Assembly: GCA_000611775.1 (NCBI GenBank)
Contig: KK106984.1
Location: forward strand, 4,493,416 to 4,557,415
Source: Umbilicaria muhlenbergii
Taxonomy: Eukaryota; Ascomycota; Lecanoromycetes; Umbilicariales; Umbilicariaceae
Direction: 5' to 3'
Length of the DNA: 64,000 bases
Part shown: positions 46,501-59,016 of the stretch, one piece after another
Position numbering within the stretch: the stretch's first letter is position 1
How the letters are laid out: the number at the start of each line of letters is the position of its first letter
Position numbers and translations under genes: made by a program
Notes under the pieces: generated by a model
What the model was told of the DNA's origin: nothing
Databases searched by the model: none
What the model saw: only the letters and a program-made list of their open reading frames with translations

Positions 46501-48287
46501 TTGATGTTGAAGCCTCACAATCAAGATCATTAAGGTTCACAGATCTCATATCTTTCTGTGCAAACAGCACTTGTGACTCTACTGTTGCTGATCATGAGCG
46601 CTTCAAACTCTGTTGATTCATAACTTGAATAATGTTGACTGACTGCTTGCAAGTATTAAAGTTAGCCTCACATTAAGTTTAAGTAATGCAACATGATGAT
46701 GCTGTTTCTTGACTACATGATGACGCCGTTTCTTGAGAAGTAGTAGTTTGAATGACATCATTCATCTCATCATTTCTGCTTATTGAATTCACATAACTGC
46801 TGCTACAGAGGTGTCACTTTTTCCTTGATGTTGAAGCCTCACAATCAAGATCATTAAGGTTCACAGATCTCATATCTTTCTGTGCAAACAGCACTTGTGA
46901 CTCTACTGTTGCTGATCATGAGCGCTTCAAACTCTGTTGATTCATAACTTGAATAATGTTGACTGACTGCTTGCAAGTATTAAAGTTAGCCTCACATTAA
47001 GTTTAAGTAATGCAACATGATGATGCTGTTTCTTGACTACATGATGACGCCGTTTCTTGAGAAGTAGTAGTTTGAATGACATCATTCATCTCATCATTTC
47101 TGCTTATTGAATTCACATAACTGCTGCTACAGAGGTGTCACTTTTTCCTTGATGTTGAAGCCTCACAATCAAGATCATTAAGGTTCACAGATCTCATATC
47201 TTTCTGTGCAAACAGCACTTGTGACTCTACTGTTGCTGATCATGAGCGCTTCAAACTCTGTTGATTCATAACTTGAATAATGTTGACTGACTGCTTGCAA
47301 GTATTAAAGTTAGCCTCACATTAAGTTTAAGTAATGCAACATGATGATGCTGTTTCTTGACTACATGATGACGCCGTTTCTTGAGAAGTAGTAGTTTGAA
47401 TGACATCATTCATCTCATCATTTCTGCTTATTGAATTCACATAACTGCTGCTACAGAGGTGTCACTTTTTCCTTGATGTTGAAGCCTCACAATCAAGATC
47501 ATTAAGGTTCACAGATCTCATATCTTTCTGTGCAAACAGCACTTGTGACTCTACTGTTGCTGATCATGAGCGCTTCAAACTCTGTTGATTCATAACTTGA
47601 ATAATGTTGACTGACTGCTTGCAAGTATTAAAGTTAGCCTCACATTAAGTTTAAGTAATGCAACATGATGATGCTGTTTCTTGACTACATGATGACGCCG
47701 TTTCTTGAGAAGTAGTAGTTTGAATGACATCATTCATCTCATCATTTCTGCTTATTGAATTCACATAACTGCTGCTACAGAGGTGTCACTTTTTCCTTGA
47801 TGTTGAAGCCTCACAATCAAGATCATTAAGGTTCACAGATCTCATATCTTTCTGTGCAAACAGCACTTGTGACTCTACTGTTGCTGATCATGAGCGCTTC
47901 AAACTCTGTTGATTCATAACTTGAATAATGTTGACTGACTGCTTGCAAGTATTAAAGTTAGCCTCACATTAAGTTTAAGTAATGCAACATGATGATGCTG
48001 TTTCTTGACTACATGATGACGCCGTTTCTTGAGAAGTAGTAGTTTGAATGACATCATTCATCTCATCATTTCTGCTTATTGAATTCACATAACTGCTGCT
48101 ACAGAGGTGTCACTTTTTCCTTGATGTTGAAGCCTCACAATCAAGATCATTAAGGTTCACAGATCTCATATCTTTCTGTGCAAACAGCACTTGTGACTCT
48201 ACTGTTGCTGATCATGAGCGCTTCAAACTCTGTTGATTCATAACTTGAATAATGTTGACTGACTGCTTGCAAGTATTAAAGTTAGCC
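40581..48287. repeat. 324-bp satellite, about 23.8 head-to-tail units
   Basis: GAAGTAGTAG recurs every 324 bp from 40,581, and ATGATGATGC at 40,861, 41,185, 41,509 and so on. The last unit stops at 48,287. Units from the third on look the same by eye. The first is the most different (it keeps GAGGCGTCAC). Each unit has two copies of a 20-22-bp word, one with GCTGTTTCTTGA and one with GCCGTTTCTTGA. The - strand of a unit is a 108-codon frame with three stops, so it may derive from coding DNA. There are no spacers and no terminal repeats. It lies between the PRP28 remnant and a dead transposase. Confidence 0.95.
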
Positions 48288-48439
48288 TTTTCATGTGTGT
48301 GATGATTGCAGAAAGAGTGTGAATAACAGTAATGCATTAAAACATCATATAACAAGGTGCTCAGTTCATGTTCATAATCAGTCATGAAGAATCTCATAAT
48401 GTGAACTGTCATCAATGCCTTTAGCAACAAATGAACAAA
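48288..48439. other. Satellite-transposon junction
   Basis: The last satellite unit breaks off at GTTAGCC and unrelated AT-rich sequence starts. The open frame on the - strand (48,212-48,448) spans the junction and is not credible as a gene. Confidence 0.5.
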
Positions 48440-51400
48440 ATGACACAAACTGAGAGACTATCAAGACAATATCTGAGGAAACAGAAGAGGTATCAGAGGA
48501 ACAAGATTATAAATATATGAACTTTGAGATGAATTATAATGTTAATATGAATAACAGCCTCCTGAATATTTCTGATAATCAAGAATGTTCAATTCCCTGA
48601 AGAACATCAACTGATTCACAGTCATTTATGAAATAAGAATTAATGCAGGCAGAAGACATATCAGTTCAATTTAATCTTTTGTTAATATCAACATCCTTAT
48701 GAGTTGAATCATTTTAAGAGGCAACAGGCCGCTGAGCTGAAGGCATTTTAAATACAGCTCATTCAGAGGCCTTTATAAATTATGATCATAAGCAGAGCAC
48801 AAATGCATCTATTAACACAAATTATCACTCATTTTGTAGCAAGACAGACTATGTCTTCACTTTTTAACTGCATCAGACTCAGGCAATGAAAGAAAGTGTG
48901 AACAGATTCTTTAAGAATCCTCATCTGCATCACTTTCATTCACTTCTAAGTTTCAAGAATGCAGAGGAATGACTAAATAAGTTACATTAAATTTCATATG
49001 ATATCAGCTCTGTAAAAGGTAAAGATGAGTGAACATCTCAAATCTTTACAGTGAAATCTACTTATGATGAGGTAATGAACATTGTGTATTGCATACAGTA
49101 CAGAGACATCATCAACACTCTCTGATTTTTATTAAGTCATCAAGCCTTCAACAGTAATCTGACATATGCTTTAACTCAGCAATATAACTCTGAAAACAAG
49201 AGGATCTATAGTGAGATGCATACTGAAGATTGATGATGAGAGACACAGATGAAACTTTCAGATGATGCAATAATAATGTCATTATTAATTTTCATTGACA
49301 AGATAGTTCTGACACAGCATTAAAGTGATTTATCAGCTTGATCAGTATATTTAATCATAGAGAATTTAAATTGATAATTAAAGTGCTTTCAGACATGACT
49401 TGATTTAATACTTCTGAGTTTCCTGCTGATTGTGAGGAATGATGATGATAACATTAAAGCAAGAGTCTGACATATGACACTGTTGTTGATTTTAAAGCAT
49501 ATGTACTTCACACGCTCACAGCAATTCAATTAAGATTGATGAGTATTAGCTGTTGAGACAGCTGCTAAAGAGGATATCTTAATAAAGTGTGCAGATAAGA
49601 AGATCAGATGCTGTTACTCTGTTATTATAAACTTCATGATTAATTATGAGGAACAGGTGTTGATCACAGAAGTAAAGATGAATCAACACTGCATTATATG
49701 TCAAGTCCCTCTCAATGAGCATGAAAATCTTGAAGGCAACTGATCTTCAAGAACTCATCAAACAACAATGAATTAAATTCAGCATCAGGAGGAAGAAAAG
49801 ATACTGAATAATAACAGCATTTAAATTTATTTCATCATTAATTTCACATGAGCTCATCATTAAGTTAACATACATGAATTCATGATGATTGATGTACTTC
49901 ATCAACTCTTAAAAGGGATGATTACTTACTTAGTTCAATGACTGAGTGAACTTATTGAGGAGAGTGTTTTCACTGCAAGAAGAAGAAAGAAGGTGTGAGA
50001 TTTAATCAATTTCATCTTAAAGGTGACTCAACTTGATCAGAGATTTCATCTGATTTCAGCATTCTCAGACTTGAAAAGATTCATGAAGTACAGCAATGTT
50101 AAATAATGAATTGAAGCAAATCAGAGATCAATTGTCTGTTGAATTATTTTTATAATTGCATCACTCTTGACTCCTCACGCTTCAGCAGCAGTGCATTTCA
50201 CATGAGCAATGATGAACTTTGTTATTTTGACACAGTATCATTCACATGATGAGGACACTCTTTGATACATGCAACATGTTTTATTTTAAATAAACAGACT
50301 CAAGGATGTCTTTCATCATCTGAGGTCATCTGAATCTAATATGAACAAAGAGCACTTTAACATCTTAAAACTACATGTGATGACTCACTACACTGAACAC
50401 ATTCACAAATATGATGCTGCAGATAATGTTGATACAGAACATAATGAAGCTGCTTATAAGTACTTAATAAAAACATACTTTAACTAAATAAACAAGCAGA
50501 AGACCTTTCAATGACAATTATTACTTCATAACACTCATCATTTGAAACTACTGACTATGAAAGACATCATCTTACACAGTGATATCAGGGACAGTCAAAC
50601 ATCATGCAATGCAATAATAACTTCAGTTATCAAACTCAGCTGAGCTTATTCACTCAAGAAGCTGAAAGGCCTCTTAAAAAGAAGTGAAGCCTCATTAATA
50701 CAGTCAGTGAGACTCAACCTCAAAGTGTGATGCTCTGTTTTAACTCTCATTAATACTTTTAATATCTCAGGCTTACTAGATGCCCTGACAGGTTTTGTAA
50801 AAAAACATCAGGATGCTATGAATGACATCACAGTATCAGACAGAGATTTGAATCATAAGACAAAAGACTCATCTTGAATTGAATCATATCACATATGTGT
50901 ACATGGGTTGCTGAAGTGCTGAAAACAGAATGAGAAGAATGTGAATAACCTTGAAGCTCTGATAACTGAGAGAGTATATTACACGCCTGACTGACAAAAC
51001 AAGTTTGAGAATTAAAGGCGTGACTGTGTTTTAATTCAAGAATGACTTAATCATATCACTGATGCACCTGACATATTAAACAGGTGATTATCAGGGAAAT
51101 TACAGTTTATTACATCAATGATAAATTCACTGCAGTGAAATGACAAGAGAAAGAACATTCATCATACTGATGCTTTAATTGACTTATTCAAACCACTCAA
51201 CAAGGCACATCAACATGATGTACATGACATGATTGAACTGAGTGATTGATTAAAGTGTTCCTCAAAGAACCTTCAGTCTGTGAGGGGTTAAAGATTTTAT
51301 ACAATGTTCACAATCATAAGAAGCGTTCACATTGTATTAATAATGACAGGGAAAACTCAAGAATGTAAGAGGATTATTTATTATCTCAATAGTTTCAATG

Positions 51401-51480
51401 ATTAAGACATGTATAATTTAATTTATGAAGAGGACTTTCTTGAGTGAGGAGTACAAGTGATGTTGTACTATAATTGAAAG
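48440..51480 (+). pseudogene. Dead Plavaka/KDZ-type transposase (copy 2)
   Basis: One frame, with TGA/TAA/TAG at expected Trp, Arg and Gln, gives a Plavaka-like transposase: SFCSKTDYVF near 48,830-48,860, NRFFKNPHLHHFHSLLSF near 48,900-48,955, YSEMHTED near 49,208-49,231 followed by two stops where Trp-Trp is expected, IIMSLLIFIDKIVL near 49,270-49,310, HCIICQVPLNEHENLEGN near 49,690-49,740, VDTEHNEAA near 50,430-50,455, and a C-terminal QSVRG with RFYTMFTIIRSVHIV near 51,270-51,335. Such transposases mobilise CACTA-related fungal elements. The 3' third lies within the first 4.2-kb direct repeat, so it is duplicated at 54,821-55,675. Confidence 0.78.
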
Positions 51481-51488
51481 AGATAACA

Positions 51489-51560
51489 TTCATTGAATGT
51501 TGATTTTCATTCAATGAATGTTGATTTTAGTTCAATGAATATTGATTTTCATTCAATGAA
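51489..51560. promoter_or_regulatory. Phased TTCAWTGAA cluster 3' of Plavaka transposase, 21-bp period
   Basis: Sites start at 51,489, 51,510, 51,531 and 51,552, alternating with TGTTGATTTT-like spacers, directly after the transposase frame. Confidence 0.6.
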
Positions 51561-51649
51561 CTGACTGCATATTTGATTGAACATGTTTACAATGATGACT
51601 ATCATGACGTTCCTGAAATAGAGGCGTGTGATATACTGTTATCATTTGT

Positions 51650-52640
51650 ATAAAGAGACCTTTACTGAAATTTTCAACTCATTCATGAAGTCACAAAATC
51701 TTCAGTGTCTGCCTGTGATGAAGTATTAATCAGATTTAAATGCAGTGAGGCTCTCAGAGGAACTGATAACATCAAAGACTTCACTTCACATTTTAAACAT
51801 CAGGTCACTGCATGTTTCTGAATGCTGCATTAAAAGCATCTATTCATCATCCTCAACAAACTACATGATGAAGAATTCAGAGAAAGTTAACTCAACAGCA
51901 TGAACAAGTGACCTGATATGCAATCATCTTAATATTGATGACTGCATGTATGCTTTAATATTAACACAACTGCAGACTTAAATGAGAAACCTGAGTCTCT
52001 TAAGAGGCTGACTAAACACAAGCAGGATCAAAGAGCTACTATGATGAGTTTTTAAATTAATGTATTACAAATTTGATCACATCTTCTGCAGCATTTTTGA
52101 CAAGTGGCATGACAAATGCTTCACATTTATGACACAATGATGCAATTACAACAAGAAGAGGCGGGTGAAGGGCAAGAGAAGATTAAACCCTCATGAGGAA
52201 TTAATCTCTTTAATCTCAAGTCACATGATTAACACATCTTAATGTTCAGCTGCAGGACCCGTCTCACAAACAGACAGTGAGAAAGGTGAATCAACAAAAG
52301 TTATTCAATATATTATGATATAAGTTCACTGAGATGTGCATCACAGCATCTTCTGTAAACCACAGAATCTGCTAAAGACTGAGGCATCAAAGAACATAAT
52401 TATTGTGAATAATTTGAACTTCTCCACCTTCCTGACATTGATTGCTCAGGAGTTGAACTACCAGGATGATGAGAATGTCATATTATACAAGTGTAAGAAA
52501 GTGATGAGCATGTGCATCATAAATGAGCAGGAATAAAAGACGGCTCTGAAAGAAATGCACACTGAGAGATTAATATGTTTCTTCTTCATGATCAAAAGGA
52601 GTGAGATTTCAGGTGTTCAAGATACATTTTAAAAATCACT
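51650..52640 (+). pseudogene. Companion frame downstream of the Plavaka transposase, copy 1
   Basis: Read through stops, the + strand gives about 330 codons: an N-terminal part containing RGTDNIKDFTSHFKHQVTA, a basic middle (CNYNKKR-like in copy 2, then KGKRRLNPHEELISLI), and a C-terminal part (LNFSTFLTLIAQELNYQDDE to KTALKEMHTERLICFFFMI) that resembles a small ubiquitin-like PB1-type fold in its hydrophobic pattern. An open piece survives at 52,336-52,536. I do not recognise the protein. It follows the transposase in the same direction and is duplicated with it, so it may be a second gene of the same element. Confidence 0.4.
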
Positions 52641-54820
52641 GTAAGATTAAATCATTTAATCATCTGTAGACGCCCTGATCAATAATCAGCAGATCAACAC
52701 ATGTTTGCTGTAAAATTAACATCAACACAGTATAAATATTTACTCCTAGGTAGAAAGTCAACTTCAGAAATCATTCACTCATCACTAATTACATCTAGAT
52801 GGTGATGGAAATGAGTCTTTAAACAGAATTTATTAGTAGGTATCACAATCAGATGAACATTCTTAATCATACAAAGCAGACTATGAAGTTTATGAGGAAG
52901 GTTTGATTCTGAGAAGAAAAAACCTTCACTGAGATGTTTTAACTTAATATCAATGAATAAAGAAGCAGGAAACTGATATTTATTAATTTAAAAATCATCA
53001 TGTAACCTGCTGTCATCAGATTGCAATCATGACTTATTAAGACATGTCATCATCAATATTACCTCAGATCTTGTGCACTTCATTCTCTTTTAATATTTCA
53101 CACTCAAGCCTTTAAGTGAGACACTATGCTGATGTGCATACACTACACAGTCAATGTGTCAGCATTTAAGAGAAAGTCAGCATTACACAACTGTGTTGCT
53201 GTTTTGAATACAAAGATTTAAAAGAAATTATGAATGACAGCATCTGATCTCTTGTACATCTCTTGCCTGTCAGAATCATGATCACTGATTGAAATAATAC
53301 ATCAGAAGAGGAAGTCTTGAAATTACATCACAGATTACAAGCTGCAAGACTTTGTCACAGCACCTTTTATTGTGATGATATTTTTAATCAACTGCTCACA
53401 TTTTTAGTATCAGTGACTGTCAAGACTCACAACATCTTCTTAATGTTCATTGAATAAGTTACTTGTAATCTTGCATGTGACTGCACAAACCTCTGCTAGT
53501 TCATCAACACGTCATTAATTTATCAGTGTGACATGTTGAAATAACAGCACCCTCCTCAAAACAATTTTTCAAAACAATCTTTTAAAACAGCATCATGAAA
53601 TAATTCTTTATATTTATCACATCATCCTGTCTCAGTCAATCAGTGTTGAGCATCATCAGCACTATGAAAGGTTGTGATCTGAATACAGAATAAACAGTAA
53701 ACACTGTCTACTTTGAATTGATTCAAGCAAACACAAAACCTAATTACTTACAGGTGAAGCATGATCATTCAGAGGCTGTAAATTATGAGAAGACATCAAA
53801 GAGATATTGAGTTCTTGCTATAAAGCAGGTGCAGAAACAGCATGATAATGATATCATATTCAGTTTCATAGATAATGACTGCATCAATATGAGGGTAGGT
53901 GTTTACTGCACAGAGAGTGCAGTAATTCAATATTAACAGTTTAGCAGTTCAAGTCAGCAATTAAATATCATTTAAAATAATCATTGAGGCATTTTATAAG
54001 AGAAGTGATCTCTACTTCACATTCATCTTCTACTGAAAAGTCAACCTCACAAAATCACAACCTTGATTCAGATTATGATAATAAAAATTCCTCAGATATC
54101 TCAACTCAGTACTTATGAGAGAAAGCATCCTGCTGAGGGTCTTGTCATTCAACATCAGATCATGAACTGTTGATGTCAGTTTATACAGCATACTTGAAGG
54201 CATGAATACTCAGCAGTAATGCTGAATCAAAAAGCACCTCATGATCAAATATTAACAAACAGTGACTTAATGACAGAATGAGTGACACTTGAACAAGAAT
54301 AACTCAATGAATGAGAACAATCACAGACAAGAAATGTGCTAAGATGCAGAATGTTCTCACTGCTGCAGAGACTTGCAAGATAAAAAGAGCTGACTTTTTA
54401 TATAAATCATAATTAACATTGACAGCTTTATGACTCATTTGATGTCTTTCACAGTCACTCAATGACTCAGATATGACAGTTGATTGTCAGCTTCTATGAC
54501 TGACAGCTGCAGATGTCATGTGAGGACATTAAAAATCTTGCAGAATGATTACTTAAGGCAGATAATTTCACATGTGATAAAGCAAGTGACTTAAACCTGT
54601 GTTGAGTGCTGATCATTGACTGATGAAGATGCAGTCACTCAAGGTTAAATTCTGTGCTCAGATCATCATTAATGAATTAATACAAATGATGTACATGAAA
54701 ACAAATACAAGTATAGCCTACTTAACTTATATAAAAGACATGTTTGATTCACTGCTGATCAACATATTGCTCTTCATGATAACAATGATCACACATTGCA
54801 TCAGAGAATATGAATCAGGG
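52641..54820. other. Rest of repeat copy 1, unassigned coding debris
   Basis: Pieces of frame with stops on the + strand. The last 200 bp (open at 54,623-54,838) reads ITHCIREYESG after YLTYIKDMFDSLLINILLFM. The unit may encode one or two further dead proteins; none is recognised. Confidence 0.35.
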
Positions 54821-55683
54821 GTTATCAAACTCAGCTGAGCTTATTCACTCAAGAAGCTGAAAGGCCTCTTAAAAAGAAGTGAAGCCTCATTAATACAGTC
54901 AGTGAAGCTCAACCTCAAAGTGTGATGCTCTGTTTTAACTCTCACTGATACTTTTAATATCTCAGGCTTACTAGATGCCCTGGCAGGTTTTGTAAAAGAA
55001 CATCAAGATGTTATGAACAGCATCACAGTATCAGACAGAGATTTGAATCATAAGGCAAAAGACTCATCTTGAATTGAATCATATCACATATGTGTACATG
55101 AGTCGCTGAAGTGCTGAAAATGAGATGAGAAGAATGTGAATGACCTTGAAGTCCTGATAACTGAGAGAGTATATTGCACGCCTGATTGATAAAACAAGTT
55201 TAAAAATTGAAGGTGTGACTGTGTCCTGATTCAGAAATAACTTAATCATATCACTGATGCACCTGACATATTAAACGGGTGACTATCAGGGAAATTACAG
55301 CTTATTGCATCAGTGATAGATTCACTGTGATGAAATGACAAGGAAAAGAACATTCATCATACTGATGCTTTAATTGATCTATTCAAACCACTCAACAAGG
55401 CACGTCAACATGGTGTACATGACATGATTGAACTGAGTGATTGATCAGAGTGTTCCTCAAAGAACCCTCAGTCTGTGAGGGGTTAAAGGTTTTATATAAT
55501 GTTCACAATCATAAGGAGTGTACACATCATATCAATGATGACAGGGAAAACCTGAGAACATAAAAGGACTATCTATTATCTCAACAATTTCAATGATTGA
55601 GACATGTATAATTTAATCTATGAAGAGGACTTTCTTGAGTGAGGAGCACAAGTGATGTTGTATTATAATTAAGAGAGATAGCA

Positions 55684-55755
55684 TTCATTGAATGTTGATT
55701 TTCATTCAATGAATGTTGATTTTAGTTCAATGAATGTTGGTTTTCATTCAATGAA
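55684..55755. promoter_or_regulatory. Phased TTCAWTGAA cluster, duplicate in repeat copy 2
   Basis: Sites start at 55,684, 55,705, 55,726 and 55,747. All four are intact although the spacers differ from copy 1 (ATATTGATT versus ATGTTGGTT). Confidence 0.6.
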
Positions 55756-55844
55756 CTGACTGCATATTTGACTGAACATGTTTACAATGATGATTATCAT
55801 GATGTCTCTGAAATAAAGGCGTGTGATATATTGTCATCATTTGT

Positions 55845-56830
55845 ATAGAGAGACCTTTACTGAAATTTTCAACTCATTCATGAAGTCACAAAACCTTCAG
55901 CGTCTGCCTGTGATGAAGTATTAATCAGATTTAGACGCAGTGAGGGTCTCAGGAGAATCAGTAGCATTAAAGACCTCACTTTGCATTTTAAACATCAGGT
56001 CACTGTGTGTTTCTGAATGCTGCATCAAAAGCACCTATTCATCATCCTCAACAAACTACATGATGAAGAATTTGAAGAAAGTTAACTCAATGACATGAAT
56101 AAATGACCTGATACACAATCACCTTAATATTGATGACTGCATGTATGTTTTAATATTAACACAACTGCAGACTTAAATGAGAAACCTGAGTCTCTTAAAG
56201 AGCTGACTAAACACAAGCAGGATCAAAGAGCTATTATGATAAGCTTTTAAATCAGTGTATCATGAATTTGATCACATCTTCTGCAGTGTTTCTGACAAGT
56301 GGCGTGACAAATGCCTCACATTTATGGCACAACGGTGCAATTACAACAAGAGGAGGCGGGTGAAGAGCAAGAGAAGATTAAACCCTCATGAGGAATTAAT
56401 CTCTTCAATCTTAAGTCATGTGATTAATACATTTCAATGTTCAGCTGCAGGACCTGTCTCACAAACAGACAGTGAGAAAGGTGAATTAATAAAAATCATT
56501 CAATATATTATGATACAGATTCACTGAGATGCACATCACAGCATCTTCTGTAGATCACAGAATCTGTTAAAGACTGAGGCATCAAAGGACATAATTACTG
56601 TGAATAATTTGAACTTCCCTGCCTTCCTGACATTGATTGCCCGGGAGTTGAACTATCAGGATGGTGAGGATGTCATATTATATGAGTGTAAGAGAGTGAT
56701 GAGCATGCACATCACAAATGAGCAGGAATGAAAGATGACCCTGAAAGAAATGCACACTGAGAGGTTAATACATTTCTTCTTCATGATCAAAAGGAGTGAG
56801 ATTTCAGGTGTTCAAGGTACATTTTAAGAA
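55845..56830 (+). pseudogene. Companion frame, copy 2
   Basis: Counterpart of 51,650-52,640. An open stretch at 56,255-56,527 reads FDHIFCSVSDKWRDKCLTF then a basic run NYNKRRRVKSKRR. Fewer substitutions interrupt this part than in copy 1, so it is the better template for a homology search. Same uncertainty about function. Confidence 0.42.
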
Positions 56831-59016
56831 TCACTGCAAGATTAAGTCATTTAATCATCTGTAAACACCCTGATCAACAATCAGCAGGTCAATGCATGTT
56901 TGCTGTAAAATTAACATCAACACAATATAAATACTTACTCTTAAGTAGAAAGTCAACTTCAGAAATCATCTGCTCATCACTAATTGCATCTAGACAGTGA
57001 TGGAAATGAGTCTTTGAACAGAAGTTATTAATAGGTATCACAATCAAACAGACATTCTCAATCATATGAAGCAGGTTATGAAGTTTATGAGGAAGGTTTA
57101 ATTCTGAGAGGAAAAAGCCTTCACTGAGGCGTTTTGACTTAATATCAATGAACAAAGAAGCAGGAAACTGATATCTGTTAATCTGAAGATCATCATGTAA
57201 CCTGCTGTCATCAGATTGTGATCATGACTTATTAAGACATGTCATCATCAGTATTACCTCAGGCCTTGTGTGCTTCATTCTCTTCTAATATCTCACACTT
57301 AAGCCTTTGAGCAGGACACTATGTCAGTGTACATACATTACACAGTCAATGTGTCAGCGCTCAAGAGAAAGTCAACATTACACAGTTGTGTTGCTGTTTT
57401 GAATACAAAAGTTTAAAAGAAACTGTGAATGACAGCATCTGATCTCTTGTACATCTCTTACTTGTCAGAATCATGATCACTGATCAGAATAACATATCAG
57501 AAGAGAAAGTCTTGAAGTTATATCACAAATTACAGGCTGCAAGGCTCTGTCACAGCACCTCTTGTTGTGATGACATTTTTAATCAACTGCTCACATTTTT
57601 AGTATCAGTGATTGTCAAGACTCACAACATCTTCTTGATATTCATTAAACAGGTTACTTGTAATCCTGCATGTGACTGCATAAACCTCTGCTAATTCACT
57701 GACATGTCACTAATTTATCAGTGTGACGCATTGAAATAACAGCACCCCCCTTAAAACAATCTTTTAAAACAATTTTTCAAAACAGCATCATGAAATAATC
57801 CTTTATATTTATCACATCATCCTGTCTCAGTCAATCAGTGTTGAGCATCATCAGCACTATGAAAGGTCATGATCTGAATACAGAACAAATGATAAACACT
57901 GTTTACTTCAAATTAATTCAAGCAAACGCAAAACCTAATTACTTACAGATGAAGCGTGATCATTCAGAGGCTGTAAATCATGAAAAGACATTAAAGAGGT
58001 GTTGAGTCCTTACTATAAGGCAGGTGCAGAAACAGCATGATAATGATATCATATTCAATTTCATAGATGGTGACTGCATCAGTATGAGGGTAAGTGTTTA
58101 CTGCACAGAGAGTGCAGTGATTCAATATTAACAGTTTAGCAGTTCAGGTCAGCAATTGAATATCACTTAAAATAATCATTGAGGCATTTTACAAGAGAAG
58201 TGATCTCTACTTCACATTCATCTTCTACTGAAAAGTCAACCTCACAAAACCACAACCTTGATTCAGATTATGATAGTGAAAATTCCTCAGATATCTCAAC
58301 TCAGTACTTATGAGGAAAAGCATCCTGTCAAGAGTTTTATCATTCAACATCAGATCATGAACTGTTGATGTCAGTTTATATGATGTACTTGAAGGCATGA
58401 ATACTCAGCAGCAATGCTGAATCAGAAAGCACCTCATGATTAAATATTAACAAACAGTGACTTAATGACAGGATGAGTGACACTTGAATAAAAATAACTC
58501 AATGAATGAGAATAGTCACAGGCAAGAAACATGTTAAAATGCAGAATGTTCTCACTGCTGCAGAGGCTTGCAAGGTAAGAAGAGCTGACTTTTTATATAA
58601 ATCATAATTAACATTAACAGCTTTATGACTCATTTGATGCCTTTCACAGTCACTCAATGACTCAGATATGACAGTTGATTGTCAGCTCCTATGACTGACA
58701 GCTGCAGATATCATGTGAGGACATTAAAAACCTTGCAGAATGATTGCTTGAAGCAGACAATTTCACATGTGACAAGACAAGTGACTTAAACCTGTGTTGA
58801 GTGCTGATCATTGACTGATGAAGATGCAGTCACTCAAGGCTAAATTTTATGCTTGAATCATCATCAACAGATTAATACAGATGATGTACATGAAAATAAA
58901 TATAAATATAATCTACTTAACTTATATGAAAGACATGTTTGATTCACTGCTGATCAACATATTGCTCTTCATGGTAACAATGATCACACATTGCATCAGA
59001 GAATATGAATCAGGGG
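56831..59016. other. Rest of repeat copy 2, unassigned coding debris
   Basis: Counterpart of 52,641-54,820. Open pieces at 57,473-57,694 (EEKVLKLYHKLQAARLCHS) and 58,881-59,063 are probably fragments of the ancestral frames. The latter runs across the repeat end into unique DNA (FKLKRFNDSRIMSK), so the original gene continued there. Confidence 0.35.

Larger units (their letters stand above)
50626..54820. repeat. 4.2-kb tandem direct repeat, copy 1
   Basis: Begins GTTATCAAACTCAGCTGAGC inside the transposase frame and ends before the same word at 54,821, a period of 4,195 bp. The copies differ by many transitions, so duplication came before much of the mutation. Confidence 0.93.
54821..59016. 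repeat. 4.2-kb tandem direct repeat, copy 2
   Basis: Matches 50,626-54,820 throughout and ends at GAATATGAATCAGGGGT. It includes a second copy of the transposase 3' end, the phased palindromes and the companion frame. Confidence 0.93.

Noticed and set aside
40581-48287. CRISPR-like array
   Set aside because: Units are 324 bp with no unique spacers between them, and the sequence is eukaryotic. It is a plain tandem satellite.
50626-59016. 4.2-kb repeats as LTRs of a giant element
   Set aside because: They are directly adjacent with no internal region, begin inside a transposase frame and lack TG...CA ends. A tandem duplication explains them.
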